Shown piece after piece: positions 25,997-34,496 of a stretch of DNA of 64,000 nt. Position 1 is the stretch's first letter. Every line of letters starts with the position of its first letter. Source of the stretch: Acetobacter garciniae (GTDB taxonomy: Bacteria; Pseudomonadota; Alphaproteobacteria; Acetobacterales; Acetobacteraceae); assembly GCF_017377735.1 (NCBI RefSeq), contig NZ_JAFVMH010000003.1, positions 62,001-126,000 of the forward strand, in the 5' to 3' direction. Position numbers and translations under genes: made by a program. Under the pieces are notes generated by a model. That model was not told the DNA's origin and searched no databases. It saw only the letters and a program-made list of their open reading frames with translations.

Positions 25997-28459
25997 ATGT
26001 GGATAAATCGGACGAGGAAGGGTGTGCTTCCTGCGGTGCTCCCTTCTATGGTTACCCTCAGAACTCCGGTGCTGAAGTCCGGCTGCTCGGTGCTGGCGCT
26101 GGCTTTTGCTTTCGACGCTGCTTCTGCTGCGACACATGCGGTTTCGGGTACCAAAGGGGGTAAGGCCACCACGGCGTCGGTTCAGAAAACCAGTGCGACC
26201 AGTGGCACGACCGGCAATGCGAAAGTGGCGTCCACATCCGCCACGAAAACGGGGGCATCCACCCGTGCCGCGGCGGTCGGGCAAAAGCCCAAAAACACCG
26301 CCGCATTGCGCAGCACCGGGCTTGAGGACGTGATGGTGCATGCCCGCCGGCGTAGCGAACGCCTCGAACGCACGCCCATTTCCATGACCACCATGTCCGG
26401 CCAGCAATTTACCGAGCGTGGCATTACCTCGCTCGACAAGATCCAGAATTTCGCGCCCAATATCTCATTCGGCAACGTGGCCTCCAACTCCGGTGTCGCC
26501 AACGCCGCGGCCGTGTTCATCCGCGGCATCGGCCAGACCGACTTCTCCTTCGGGGTCGATCCGGGTGTGGGCATGTATGTCGATGGCGTGTATGTCGGCA
26601 GCGCCGTGGGCTCGGTGCTGAGCATGGTCGACATTGCCGACGTTTCGGTGCTGCGCGGCCCGCAGGGCACGCTGTTCGGGCGTAACACCATCGGTGGTGC
26701 GGTCTCGGTGTCCTCCCTCACCCCGAACGAGACGCTTTCGGCCAAGGCCGATGTCAAATACGGCACGGCCAACCGCATCAACGTGCGGGCCTTCGTCAAC
26801 ACGCCGGTTGCCAAAAACCTTTATGCCAACTTCTCTGTCGGCAGCTTCATGCAGGACGGCTACGTCAACGCGCCGTACCAGAAGAACGCGCGTTCGCTGG
26901 GCAACCAGGACAGCCGTGTGTTCAAGGGCGCGCTGCGCTGGAACCCGATCGAAAAGCTCGATATCGTCCTGCGTGGCGACTGGTCGCGTGACCGCAGCAA
27001 CGGCGCACCTTTTGTCACCACCGGTGTGATGTCGCCCGCGACCATGATCACGATCAACAACGCCAATGCCGGCGGTACGCTGAACAACTGTTCGGGCTCG
27101 GGCTGCTACAATTCGCGCTATTTCAGCAAGAACACCAACTACGGCACCAGCCCCGACTTTTCCAACCTGACAAGCTGGTCCACCTCGGGCACGATCGACT
27201 ACCACCTGACAGACTATATCGACCTCAAATCCATTACCGCCTACCGCAAAAGCCTTGGCAAGTTCGCGCAGGATCGTGACGCATCGCCGATCGGCATCAA
27301 CGCCGTGTACGACAACTACGCGGAAAAGCAGTTTTCCGAAGAATTCCAGATCAATGGCCGTGTCCTGCACAACCGGCTGCATTATGCGGCAGGTGTGTAT
27401 TACTTCAGCCAGTCCGGCCAGGACCTGAACCCCACGAACTTCTACCTGCTGAGCCTGCAAAGCGGTGGGTATTTCCACGACACCAACTATGCCGCCTACG
27501 CGCAGGCGACGTATGACGTCACCTCCAAGCTGCATATCACGGCGGGCGTGCGCTACACGGAAGACAACAAGAGCTTCACGCCCAACCAGTATTACACCTC
27601 GGGTCGTGCGCCCTATGTCACCATTCCGCCGGGCACGCGTATCGTTCCTTACCAGACCTATCACAACAACAATGCGCGCTGGACGCCCATGGTCAACGTG
27701 GCCTACCAGGTCACGCATGAACTGATGGCCTATGCCACGTTCTCGCAGGGGTTCAAGGGCGGCGGCTTTACGCAGCGCCTGACCAACATTGCCGCGGCCC
27801 CGCCGTCTTTCCGGCCCGAAACCGTGAATTCGTTCGAAGGCGGGCTGAAATTCTACGGGCTCAATCACAGGCTGCGTATCAGTGCGGCCGGTTTTTACAC
27901 ATTCTATAACGACGTGCAGCTTCTGGTGGCCGACGACACCAATATCGGTCCGTACTATACCAATGCGGGCAAGGCGCGTATTCCCGGTTTCGAGCTTGAA
28001 AGCCAATACGCGATCGGCGATGGCTGGACCGCCATCGGCTCCATCGGCATGACGGATGCGCATTACACCAAGCTGAACGGCGGCGTGCAGGGCCTGACCC
28101 TGAGCAGCCCGTTCGTTCTCGTCTCCAAATGGACGGCCAATCTCGGCCTGGCCAAAAAGATCGACCTGGGCAAGGCCGGCACCCTGACCCCGCGTGTGGA
28201 TGCCACCTACCGTTCGCGCTATAACGCCAACCTGAACGCGATCCCCTATGCGCAGCTCATGCAGCCCAAATACATTACCGTGAACATGAGCGCGCGCTGG
28301 GTCAGCGAGAGCGGGCGCTACAACTTCATGGTCGGGCTGGACAACGCCACGAACGAGAAGTTCATGGCCTGGGGTAGCTATTCGGGCAGCTTCGGCAATA
28401 TTCAGAAATCCTTTGATCGCGGCCGCCAGTGGTACATTCAGGGCGGTGTTTCCTTCTGA
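25997..28459 (+). CDS. TonB-dependent outer-membrane receptor
   Basis: A complete 820-residue receptor. The signal peptide ends near FAFDAASA; it is long if translation starts at 25997, and an internal ATG at 26048 would give a more ordinary one. A serine/threonine/lysine-rich linker (about 45-105) precedes a TonB-box-like LEDVMVHARR. The plug (about 110-240) has FIRGIGQTDFSFGVDPGVG, MYVDGVYVG and VLRGPQGTLFGRNTIGGAV. The barrel ends GGVSF. It is a close paralogue of the partial receptor at the window start. The glycine-rich plug motifs are of the type common in alphaproteobacterial receptors for plant or aromatic compounds. It heads the Rieske oxygenase cluster and is its likely uptake protein. 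Confidence 0.95.
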   Translation: MWINRTRKGVLPAVLPSMVTLRTPVLKSGCSVLALAFAFDAASAATHAVSGTKGGKATTASVQKTSATSGTTGNAKVASTSATKTGASTRAAAVGQKPKNTAALRSTGLEDVMVHARRRSERLERTPISMTTMSGQQFTERGITSLDKIQNFAPNISFGNVASNSGVANAAAVFIRGIGQTDFSFGVDPGVGMYVDGVYVGSAVGSVLSMVDIADVSVLRGPQGTLFGRNTIGGAVSVSSLTPNETLSAKADVKYGTANRINVRAFVNTPVAKNLYANFSVGSFMQDGYVNAPYQKNARSLGNQDSRVFKGALRWNPIEKLDIVLRGDWSRDRSNGAPFVTTGVMSPATMITINNANAGGTLNNCSGSGCYNSRYFSKNTNYGTSPDFSNLTSWSTSGTIDYHLTDYIDLKSITAYRKSLGKFAQDRDASPIGINAVYDNYAEKQFSEEFQINGRVLHNRLHYAAGVYYFSQSGQDLNPTNFYLLSLQSGGYFHDTNYAAYAQATYDVTSKLHITAGVRYTEDNKSFTPNQYYTSGRAPYVTIPPGTRIVPYQTYHNNNARWTPMVNVAYQVTHELMAYATFSQGFKGGGFTQRLTNIAAAPPSFRPETVNSFEGGLKFYGLNHRLRISAAGFYTFYNDVQLLVADDTNIGPYYTNAGKARIPGFELESQYAIGDGWTAIGSIGMTDAHYTKLNGGVQGLTLSSPFVLVSKWTANLGLAKKIDLGKAGTLTPRVDATYRSRYNANLNAIPYAQLMQPKYITVNMSARWVSESGRYNFMVGLDNATNEKFMAWGSYSGSFGNIQKSFDRGRQWYIQGGVSF

Positions 28460-28464
28460 TGACG

Positions 28465-28483
28465 GGGGTGTGTGCAACACCCC
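28465..28483. repeat. hairpin directly after the TonB receptor
   Basis: Perfect 7-bp arms, GGGGTGT and ACACCCC, around a 5-base loop, starting 6 bases after the receptor stop. No T-run follows in the forward direction, so it may be a weak terminator or an mRNA-stabilising hairpin that lowers expression of the next gene relative to the receptor. Confidence 0.45.
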
Positions 28484-28625
28484 AGAAAGATAAAAAGTTA
28501 CTTGAAAAGGAAACAAATTGTCGGTACATCAGGACATGGCCGCCACACGGGTCGCGAGTGGCGCGCCGCATGGAACGAAAGGGTACGGCGGCTTGCCGTA
28601 CCCGGAGCAAGGCAGGCACGATACA

Positions 28626-29777
28626 ATGCTTAACGACACTCTTGCGGCTCCACACGCCCTTCAGACCGGTGATGCATTGGAGGGGCTGCTTGCCACCATC
28701 CGTGCCGAAGCCCTGGAATTTCGCGCGCTGCGGCGTATTCCCCAGCCTGTCGTAGAACAGTTCCGGTCGGTGGGCGTCTACCGTGCCCTGGTGGCGCGGC
28801 GTTTTGGCGGGCTTGAAGTCTCGCCCATGACTTTTCTCGACCTGATCGAAACCATCGCCCATGCGGATGCCTCCGCCGGGTGGGTGGCAAGCTTCGGGGT
28901 TTCGGCCACCTATCTGGCGGCCCTGCCCATTCCCACGCTGGAAAAGCTCTATGCGCATGGGCCCGACGTGGTGTTTGCCGGGGCTATCTTTCCCCCGCAG
29001 AAGGCGCGCCCGGTGGATGGCGGCTTCATGGTCAGCGGGCGCTGGCCCTATGCCAGCGGTTGCCCCGGCGCTTCGCTGATCGGGGTGGGGATCGCGGTCG
29101 AAGGCGAAACCGGCGGCCTGCCGCGCACCGCCGTGCTGCCGCGTTCGTCCGTGCAGATCGATGAAACCTGGGACACGATCGGCCTTGCGGGCACCGGCAG
29201 CCACGACGTGGTGGTGGAAGACGTGTTCGTCCCGCATGAATGGACCTTCATTCGCGGCGGCGCGCCCAGCCTGGATGCGCCGATCTATGCCTATCCCTCG
29301 CTCGGGCTGGCCGCACAGGTGCTGACGGTCGTGGGGCTGGGCTGTGCCCGCCGTGCAATTGACGAGGCGCGGACCATGGCCGGGCGCGGTTCCATTACCG
29401 GCGCCCCCGTCATGGGGGACAGGCCGTTCGTCCAGGGCGTGCTGGGCCAGGCCGAGGCGAAGCTGAGTGCGGCGCGCGCCTTTTTCTACGACATCACGCG
29501 CGAAGTCTGGGGCCAGCTCTGCGCGGGTGAGACCATATCGGACAAGCAGGCCAACAAGGTGCGCCTGGCCGCCACCCATGGCGCGCAGACCGCCTTTGAT
29601 GTGGCGCGCGACTGTTTCAGCCTTGGCGGGATCGCCGCCGTGCGTTCGGACAATATCCTGGGCCGCTGCTTCCAGGATTGCGCGGTGGTGGCGCAGCACG
29701 CCTTCATGGCGCGCGGCAATTACGAAGCCGCCGGGCGCGTCATGCTCGGGCGTGGCGACAGGCCGGGCTACCCGTAA
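28626..29777 (+). CDS. acyl-CoA dehydrogenase-fold flavin monooxygenase-like protein
   Basis: A 383-residue protein of the acyl-CoA dehydrogenase fold. It begins at the ATG at 28626; upstream frame to 28518 has no domain character. The pattern (RFGGLEVSPMTFLDLIETIA, HADASAGWVASF, GGFMVSGRWPYASGC, WDTIGLAGTGSHDVVVEDVF) and the C-terminal ACAD type 2 region match flavin-dependent oxygenases such as HsaA, DszC and 4-hydroxyphenylacetate-type hydroxylases. These use reduced FMN or FAD supplied by a separate reductase. True acyl-CoA dehydrogenases carry a catalytic glutamate in a longer C-terminal domain, which I do not see. It stands between the receptor and the Rieske oxygenase genes. The likely role is hydroxylation or monooxygenation of the imported compound. 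Confidence 0.82.
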   Translation: MLNDTLAAPHALQTGDALEGLLATIRAEALEFRALRRIPQPVVEQFRSVGVYRALVARRFGGLEVSPMTFLDLIETIAHADASAGWVASFGVSATYLAALPIPTLEKLYAHGPDVVFAGAIFPPQKARPVDGGFMVSGRWPYASGCPGASLIGVGIAVEGETGGLPRTAVLPRSSVQIDETWDTIGLAGTGSHDVVVEDVFVPHEWTFIRGGAPSLDAPIYAYPSLGLAAQVLTVVGLGCARRAIDEARTMAGRGSITGAPVMGDRPFVQGVLGQAEAKLSAARAFFYDITREVWGQLCAGETISDKQANKVRLAATHGAQTAFDVARDCFSLGGIAAVRSDNILGRCFQDCAVVAQHAFMARGNYEAAGRVMLGRGDRPGYP

Positions 29778-29889
29778 GGGCCGCAGGGTGGCGACTGGCC
29801 TGCCAGCCCGCCGAGGATAAAGGTTTTCCTGCAAACGATGCGGCCCGCCCGCGTGGTTCAGGACCATGAAGAGCTAAGGACGACAACCC

Positions 29890-31185
29890 ATGACGACTCT
29901 CCCCGACCCAAGGAGCCTTGTCAACGCGGACTACGCGGACGGTTCCATCTACTCCAACCCTGACCTGTACGACATGGAAATGGACCGCATTTTCATGCAT
30001 AACTGGATCTGGGTCGCCCATCGCAGCGACATTCCCGAGGCGGGCAGTTTCATCACCACCTTTGTCGGCCCGCATCCGGTTGTCGTCACCCGCGACCGCA
30101 AGGGGGATGTGCATGTCATGCTCAACCGCTGCCGCCATCGCGGGGCGACCGTGTGCGAAAACAAGCGCGGCAAGGCAGCAAGCTTTGTCTGCCCCTATCA
30201 TGGCTGGGCCTACGGGCTTGACGGCGCATTGCGCGGCGTACCTTTCCAGGACGGGTATTCGGGCCAGCTCGACAAGGCGAAGTATCCGCTCGTCTCGCTC
30301 AGGGTGGAAGAATATAACGGCCTGATCTTCGCGACCTTCGATGCCGACATCATGCCGCTGGATGCCTGGCTGGGCCGTGCGAAACCGTGGATCGACCTGT
30401 TCATGAAGCAGGGTGCCGGCTGGCCGGTCAAGACCATGGGCGAGCACAAGTTCACCTTTCCGGGCAACTGGAAGATCCAGCTCGAAAACACGACCGACGC
30501 CTATCATTTCCCCATCGTTCACAAATCCTTCCTGGACTCGGTGGACGGGGAGACACAGAACACCTTCGACTTTGTCGAGGGCGAAGGCTATGTGGAAGAT
30601 CTGGGCCACGGCCACTCCGTCATGGTCATGATCCCCGAACTGGTCGATCTGGAAGCCGACCTGGACGCGCCCATTCCCGAACGCTTCCAGGAACTGGCGG
30701 AAGGCCTGTCCAAGGATTACCCGCCCGAACAGGTGCGCCGGATCGTGCGCGCGGTAGGCGGGTCGGGGTTCAATCTCAACCTTTTCCCCAACCTTGCGTG
30801 TTCCATGGCGTTCTTCCGCGTCCTGCGCCCGCTCAGCGTGACCGAGACCGAAATCCGCCATATCGCCATCGGCATGGATGGCGGGCCCAAGCTGGGCAAC
30901 GACATGCGCCTGCGCCTGCACGAACATTTCCAGGGGCCCATGGGCTTCGGCTCCCCCGACGATGCGGAGGCCTGGGACCGCGTGCAGCGCGGTTCGCTGG
31001 CGGGGCGCGATATCGCCATCCTGCTCAATCGCGGCCTGGGGCATGAAGCCCGGCGCGAAGACGGCAACCTGTTCAGCGATGTCAGCGCCGAAACCGGCAT
31101 GCGCGCGGCCTACCGGCAATGGCTGGCGGCCATGACGGATGTGACCGCCGCATGCAGCAAGAACGAAGAGGAGAGCATGGCATGA
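29890..31185 (+). CDS. ring-hydroxylating dioxygenase, large (alpha) subunit
   Basis: A 431-residue Rieske non-haem iron oxygenase. The [2Fe-2S] site is C81-x-H83 and C101-x2-H104 (CRHRGATVCEN and CPYHGWAYGL). The mononuclear iron site is D203-x2-H206-x4-H211 in NTTDAYHFPIVHKSF, with the third carboxylate in GFGSPDDAEAWDRVQ near D358. These enzymes add O2 to an aromatic ring, usually giving a cis-dihydrodiol, or demethylate ethers. AAGGA lies about 14 bases before the ATG. The stop overlaps the beta subunit start (ATGA). With a beta subunit, SDR and reductase genes following it, a benzoate- or aryl-carboxylate-type dioxygenase is the best guess. Confidence 0.95.
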   Translation: MTTLPDPRSLVNADYADGSIYSNPDLYDMEMDRIFMHNWIWVAHRSDIPEAGSFITTFVGPHPVVVTRDRKGDVHVMLNRCRHRGATVCENKRGKAASFVCPYHGWAYGLDGALRGVPFQDGYSGQLDKAKYPLVSLRVEEYNGLIFATFDADIMPLDAWLGRAKPWIDLFMKQGAGWPVKTMGEHKFTFPGNWKIQLENTTDAYHFPIVHKSFLDSVDGETQNTFDFVEGEGYVEDLGHGHSVMVMIPELVDLEADLDAPIPERFQELAEGLSKDYPPEQVRRIVRAVGGSGFNLNLFPNLACSMAFFRVLRPLSVTETEIRHIAIGMDGGPKLGNDMRLRLHEHFQGPMGFGSPDDAEAWDRVQRGSLAGRDIAILLNRGLGHEARREDGNLFSDVSAETGMRAAYRQWLAAMTDVTAACSKNEEESMA

Positions 31186-31655
31186 GCATCACGCTGAACG
31201 AGGCTGTCGAGCTTGTCACGCTCGAGGCCGACCTGCTCGACCATGGCGATTTCACGCAATGGCTTTCCCTCTATACGGAGGATGGGCTGTATATCGTGCC
31301 CATCGACCCGGATACGGAAGATTTCGAGGATATTCTCAACTACGCCTACGACAATGCCGAAATGCGCGCCAAGCGCGTGCAGCGCCTGCTGGGCGGGCGC
31401 GCCATTTCGGCGGCCCCCCCGGCCCGCACGATCCGCCTGCTTGCGCGCTACCGCATGCTCGACACGGACGAGACCACCTGCACCCTGCGCTGCGCGCAGA
31501 TGCTGACCGAACTGCGCCAGGGGCGTGAACGCTACTACGCCGCCAATGTCACCTTCGATCTCGTGCGCACCGAAACGGGGCTGAAGATCGGGCGCAAGGT
31601 CGTGCGGCTCCTGACCTCGACCGAGGCGCTGACAGCCGTGAGCTACATCCTGTGA
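31182..31655 (+). CDS. ring-hydroxylating dioxygenase, small (beta) subunit
   Basis: A 157-residue protein of the NTF2-like beta-subunit family (EAVELVTLEADLLDHGDFTQ, LYTEDGLYIVPIDPD, YYAANVTFDLVRTETGLKIG). Beta subunits give structure to the alpha3beta3 hexamer. The ATG at 31182 overlaps the alpha-subunit stop, and its own stop overlaps the SDR start. This marks the oxygenase as a two-subunit enzyme. Confidence 0.92.
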   Translation: MSITLNEAVELVTLEADLLDHGDFTQWLSLYTEDGLYIVPIDPDTEDFEDILNYAYDNAEMRAKRVQRLLGGRAISAAPPARTIRLLARYRMLDTDETTCTLRCAQMLTELRQGRERYYAANVTFDLVRTETGLKIGRKVVRLLTSTEALTAVSYIL

Positions 31656-32425
31656 CCGGCGCGCCCGCTTCCGCCGGGGGTGCTCCCTCGGGCGCACCCG
31701 TGGCCATGGTAACGGGCGGTGCGAACGGGCTTGGCGCCTGTATCGCGGCCCATCTGGTGGCGTGCGGGTATCGGGTCGCGGTGGCCGATGTGGATGAAGC
31801 GGCAGCCCAGGCCACGGCCGGGGCGCTGGGGCCGCAGGCCATGGCCGTGGTGGTGGACGTGACCTGCGAACGCTCGGTCGAGGCCGGGCTGGACAGTGTG
31901 GAAGCCACATTCGGCCTGCCCTGGCTGCTGGTGAACAACGCCGCCGTCATGAAGGCGGAGAAAGTGCTCGAAATCGGGATCGACACGTTCGACGCCATTG
32001 TCGCGGTCAACCTGCGCGGCACGTTCCTGGGCTGCCAGCGCTTTGCCCGGCGGCTGCGCGCGGCCGGTGCGGGTGGGCGGATCGTCAATATGGGCTCGCT
32101 CGCGGGGGAAAACGGCGGCACGGCCACGGGGGCGCATTACGCGGCCTCAAAGGGTGGGGTGCATACGCTCACCAAGGTGTTTGCCCGTGACCTGGCCCCG
32201 TATGGCATTACGGTCAACGCCATCGCACCCGGCCCGCTGGACCTGCCTTCGGTCGCGGCCACGATCGGTGCTGAAAACGCCGCGCGGGTGCTGTCCAGCC
32301 TGCCCACAGGCCAGCCCGGCAGCCCCCAGACCGTGGCGCGCATGGTGGCCGAACTGGCCCGGCCGGATGCGGGCTCCATCACCGGCTCGATTATCGACAT
32401 CAACAGCGGGCTTTACATGCGATGA
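31652..32425 (+). CDS. short-chain dehydrogenase/reductase, possible cis-dihydrodiol dehydrogenase
   Basis: A 257-residue classical SDR. The NAD(P) motif TGGANGLG is at residues 21-28, NNAA at 95-98, and the catalytic set is S149, Y163 and K167 (YAASK). An acidic residue (D46) at the end of the second strand favours NAD. The start is GTG at 31652 overlapping the beta-subunit stop. Directly after a Rieske oxygenase it would be expected to re-aromatise a cis-dihydrodiol, as BenD does; that is inference from position. Its stop overlaps the reductase start. Confidence 0.9.
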   Translation: MTGAPASAGGAPSGAPVAMVTGGANGLGACIAAHLVACGYRVAVADVDEAAAQATAGALGPQAMAVVVDVTCERSVEAGLDSVEATFGLPWLLVNNAAVMKAEKVLEIGIDTFDAIVAVNLRGTFLGCQRFARRLRAAGAGGRIVNMGSLAGENGGTATGAHYAASKGGVHTLTKVFARDLAPYGITVNAIAPGPLDLPSVAATIGAENAARVLSSLPTGQPGSPQTVARMVAELARPDAGSITGSIIDINSGLYMR

Positions 32426-33432
32426 CCCAGCCTTCGATCACCCAACCCCGCCCCGCCGACGCCGCCATCCTGCCCGGCCAGAGCCTGGAGGTGGAAGTCA
32501 CCGCCGCCGAACGCCGGGGCGAAGTGCTGCTGTTCAGCCTGGGCCTGCCCGGCGGGGGCGACCTGCCGGTATGGGAGGCCGGGGCGCATATCGACCTCGT
32601 GCTGGGGGATGGGCTGGTCCGCCAGTATTCCCTGTGCGGCGATCCGGCGGATCGGTCGTGCTACCGTCTGGCCGTCCTGCGTGACCCGGCTTCGCGCGGG
32701 GGGTCGGCCGCCGTGCATGAGCAGGTGTCCGTGGGGCGCAGGCTGACCATCGGTGCGCCGCGCAACCTGTTCGCGCTCGATACGGGGGCCGCCTGTTCCG
32801 TGCTGGTGGGCGGGGGCATTGGCGTGACCCCGCTGATTGCCATGGCGTATGAACTGCATGACCGCGGGCAGCCCTTCACGCTGCATTACGTCGCACGCGA
32901 CCCGGTTTTCGCGCAGGTGCTGGCAGAAACACCGTTCGCCGCCAGCGTTGTCGTGCATGACCGTAGCCAGCCGGGGGCGCTGCGTTTCGACCCCGGCCAG
33001 GCGTTATGCGCGCAGGCCCTGCCGCAGGGGGCCGCCCTTGCGGGCACGCATGTCTATACCTGCGGGCCGATCGGGCTGATGGATGCGGTGTTCGAAGCCG
33101 GGCTGGCCCTGGGCTATGCCAGGCCCAGCCTGCACCGCGAAGCCTTTTCCGCCCAGCCCGTGGTGGGGGGCGAGGGCTTCAGCGTGCTGGCCGCGCGTTC
33201 TGGCGTGCGGGTTGAAGTCGGGCCGGAAGACACCATAGCCGGCGCCCTGGGCAAGGCGGGGGTCAAAGTCACGCTAAGCTGCGAGCAGGGGATCTGCGGC
33301 ACCTGCGTTGTCAGCGTGCTGGAAGGCGAGCCCGACCACCGTGACGAATACCTGACCGAAGACGAACGCACCGACCAGATCGCCCTGTGCTGTTCGCGCG
33401 CGCGCAGCCCGCTTCTGGTTGTGGATATCTGA
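32422..33432 (+). CDS. oxygenase reductase, flavin/NAD(P)H and [2Fe-2S] (PDR type)
   Basis: A 336-residue electron-transfer protein. The flavin-binding motif RQYSLCGDP is at about 68-76, the NAD(P)H domain has VGGGIGVTPLIAMAYEL and YTCGPIGLMDAVF, and the C-terminal plant-type ferredoxin has C287-x4-C292-x2-C295 with the fourth ligand at C323/324 (CEQGICGTC, ALCC). This flavin-first, ferredoxin-last order is the phthalate dioxygenase reductase/VanB order. It overlaps both neighbours and is the electron donor for the Rieske oxygenase. PDR-type reductases more often serve alpha-only oxygenases. Confidence 0.93.
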   Translation: MTQPSITQPRPADAAILPGQSLEVEVTAAERRGEVLLFSLGLPGGGDLPVWEAGAHIDLVLGDGLVRQYSLCGDPADRSCYRLAVLRDPASRGGSAAVHEQVSVGRRLTIGAPRNLFALDTGAACSVLVGGGIGVTPLIAMAYELHDRGQPFTLHYVARDPVFAQVLAETPFAASVVVHDRSQPGALRFDPGQALCAQALPQGAALAGTHVYTCGPIGLMDAVFEAGLALGYARPSLHREAFSAQPVVGGEGFSVLAARSGVRVEVGPEDTIAGALGKAGVKVTLSCEQGICGTCVVSVLEGEPDHRDEYLTEDERTDQIALCCSRARSPLLVVDI

Positions 33433-34493
33433 TGTCCGGCGGCCCGAGTGTCTGCGTGGCGGGGATCGGGGCCGTGGGCGGCACGGTCGCCGCCATGCTG
33501 GCCCGTGCGGGGGCCGATGTTTCCGTGGTGGCGCGCGGGGCGACACTGGCTGCATTGCGGGCCGACGGGCTGACCCTGCGCGAAGGGGGGGCTTCCTTCA
33601 CATGCAGGCCCCGGGCCGCCGAACAGGCCAGCGGGCCTGCGCGCGATCTTGTCATCCTGGCGGTCAAGTCGCACCAGCTTGGCGCGGTCCTGCCCGCCGT
33701 GGCCCCGGTCATCGGGCCCGATACGCTGGTGCTGCCCATTGTCAACGGCGTGCCATGGTGGATGACCCTGCCCGGCCCCGATGGCGTGAAATCAGCCTAC
33801 CCCGGTGCTGCCAACCTCAGTGCTGCCAACCCCTGCATAGCCAACCCCTGTGCGGCGGCAGGCCCCATTGTCGACCCCGGGGGCGTTCTGGCCGGGGGCA
33901 TTGCCCCTTCCGCCATTCTGGGCTGTGTGGCCTATGTGTTTTCCACCATGCCCCAGCCGGGTGTGGCCCTGTGCGCGCGCCAGCCCCGCCTTGTGCTGGG
34001 CGTGGCCGAGGCGGGTGCCAGTGCGGGATATAGTACGGGGCCGGCCATGGCGGCGGTCATGGATCTGCTGCGCGCGGCCGGTATCCTGGTCGAACACAGT
34101 GCCGATATCCGCAGCGCGGTATGGGACAAGGTGGTGGCCAATCTTGCGACCAATCCACTTTCCGTCGTGTGCGAGGCACCGCTGGGCCAGCTTGGCACGG
34201 ACGAGCAGACCCGCGCCCTGATCGCCGCCGTCGCGCGTGAAGGCCAGCAGGTGGGGGCCGCCTGCGGCCTGCACCCAGCCCTGGCACCCGAACACCTGCT
34301 GGACATGGTGGCCGCAGCCGGCGGGCACGATACCTCGATGCTTCAGGATTACAGGGGGCGTCGCCCCCTGGAACTGGCCGCGATAGGCGATAGTGTGATC
34401 GCCCTGGCCAGGGTTCACGGCATTGCCGTTCCCGTAACCCAAACGCTCGTGCGGCTGGCGCGCTTCAAAAGCACCGCCGACAGGGAGAAATAA
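33432..34493 (+). CDS. ketopantoate reductase (ApbA/PanE)-like oxidoreductase
   Basis: A 353-residue Rossmann protein starting at the ATG that shares a base with the reductase stop. The NADP motif VAGIGAVGGTVAAMLARAG is at the N-terminus, ILAVKSHQL and LPIVNGVPWWM match the family, and the C-terminal helical domain has WDKVVANLATNPLSVVCEA with the catalytic-type lysine and asparagine. Members reduce 2-oxo acids such as 2-dehydropantoate, and many paralogues sit in catabolic clusters with unknown substrates. A low-complexity insert around residues 118-145 (repeated NP-type steps) is unusual. The context argues against pantothenate synthesis. Confidence 0.85.
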   Translation: MSGGPSVCVAGIGAVGGTVAAMLARAGADVSVVARGATLAALRADGLTLREGGASFTCRPRAAEQASGPARDLVILAVKSHQLGAVLPAVAPVIGPDTLVLPIVNGVPWWMTLPGPDGVKSAYPGAANLSAANPCIANPCAAAGPIVDPGGVLAGGIAPSAILGCVAYVFSTMPQPGVALCARQPRLVLGVAEAGASAGYSTGPAMAAVMDLLRAAGILVEHSADIRSAVWDKVVANLATNPLSVVCEAPLGQLGTDEQTRALIAAVAREGQQVGAACGLHPALAPEHLLDMVAAAGGHDTSMLQDYRGRRPLELAAIGDSVIALARVHGIAVPVTQTLVRLARFKSTADREK

Positions 34494-34496
34494 GCC

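Noticed and set aside
26465-28516. A 683-residue reverse frame across the second TonB receptor
   Set aside because: The forward frame is a full receptor; the reverse product is low-complexity and histidine/arginine-rich as expected for complement.
28362-29867. A 501-residue reverse frame opposite the flavin oxygenase-like gene
   Set aside because: Antisense shadow; the forward protein has coherent domain structure.
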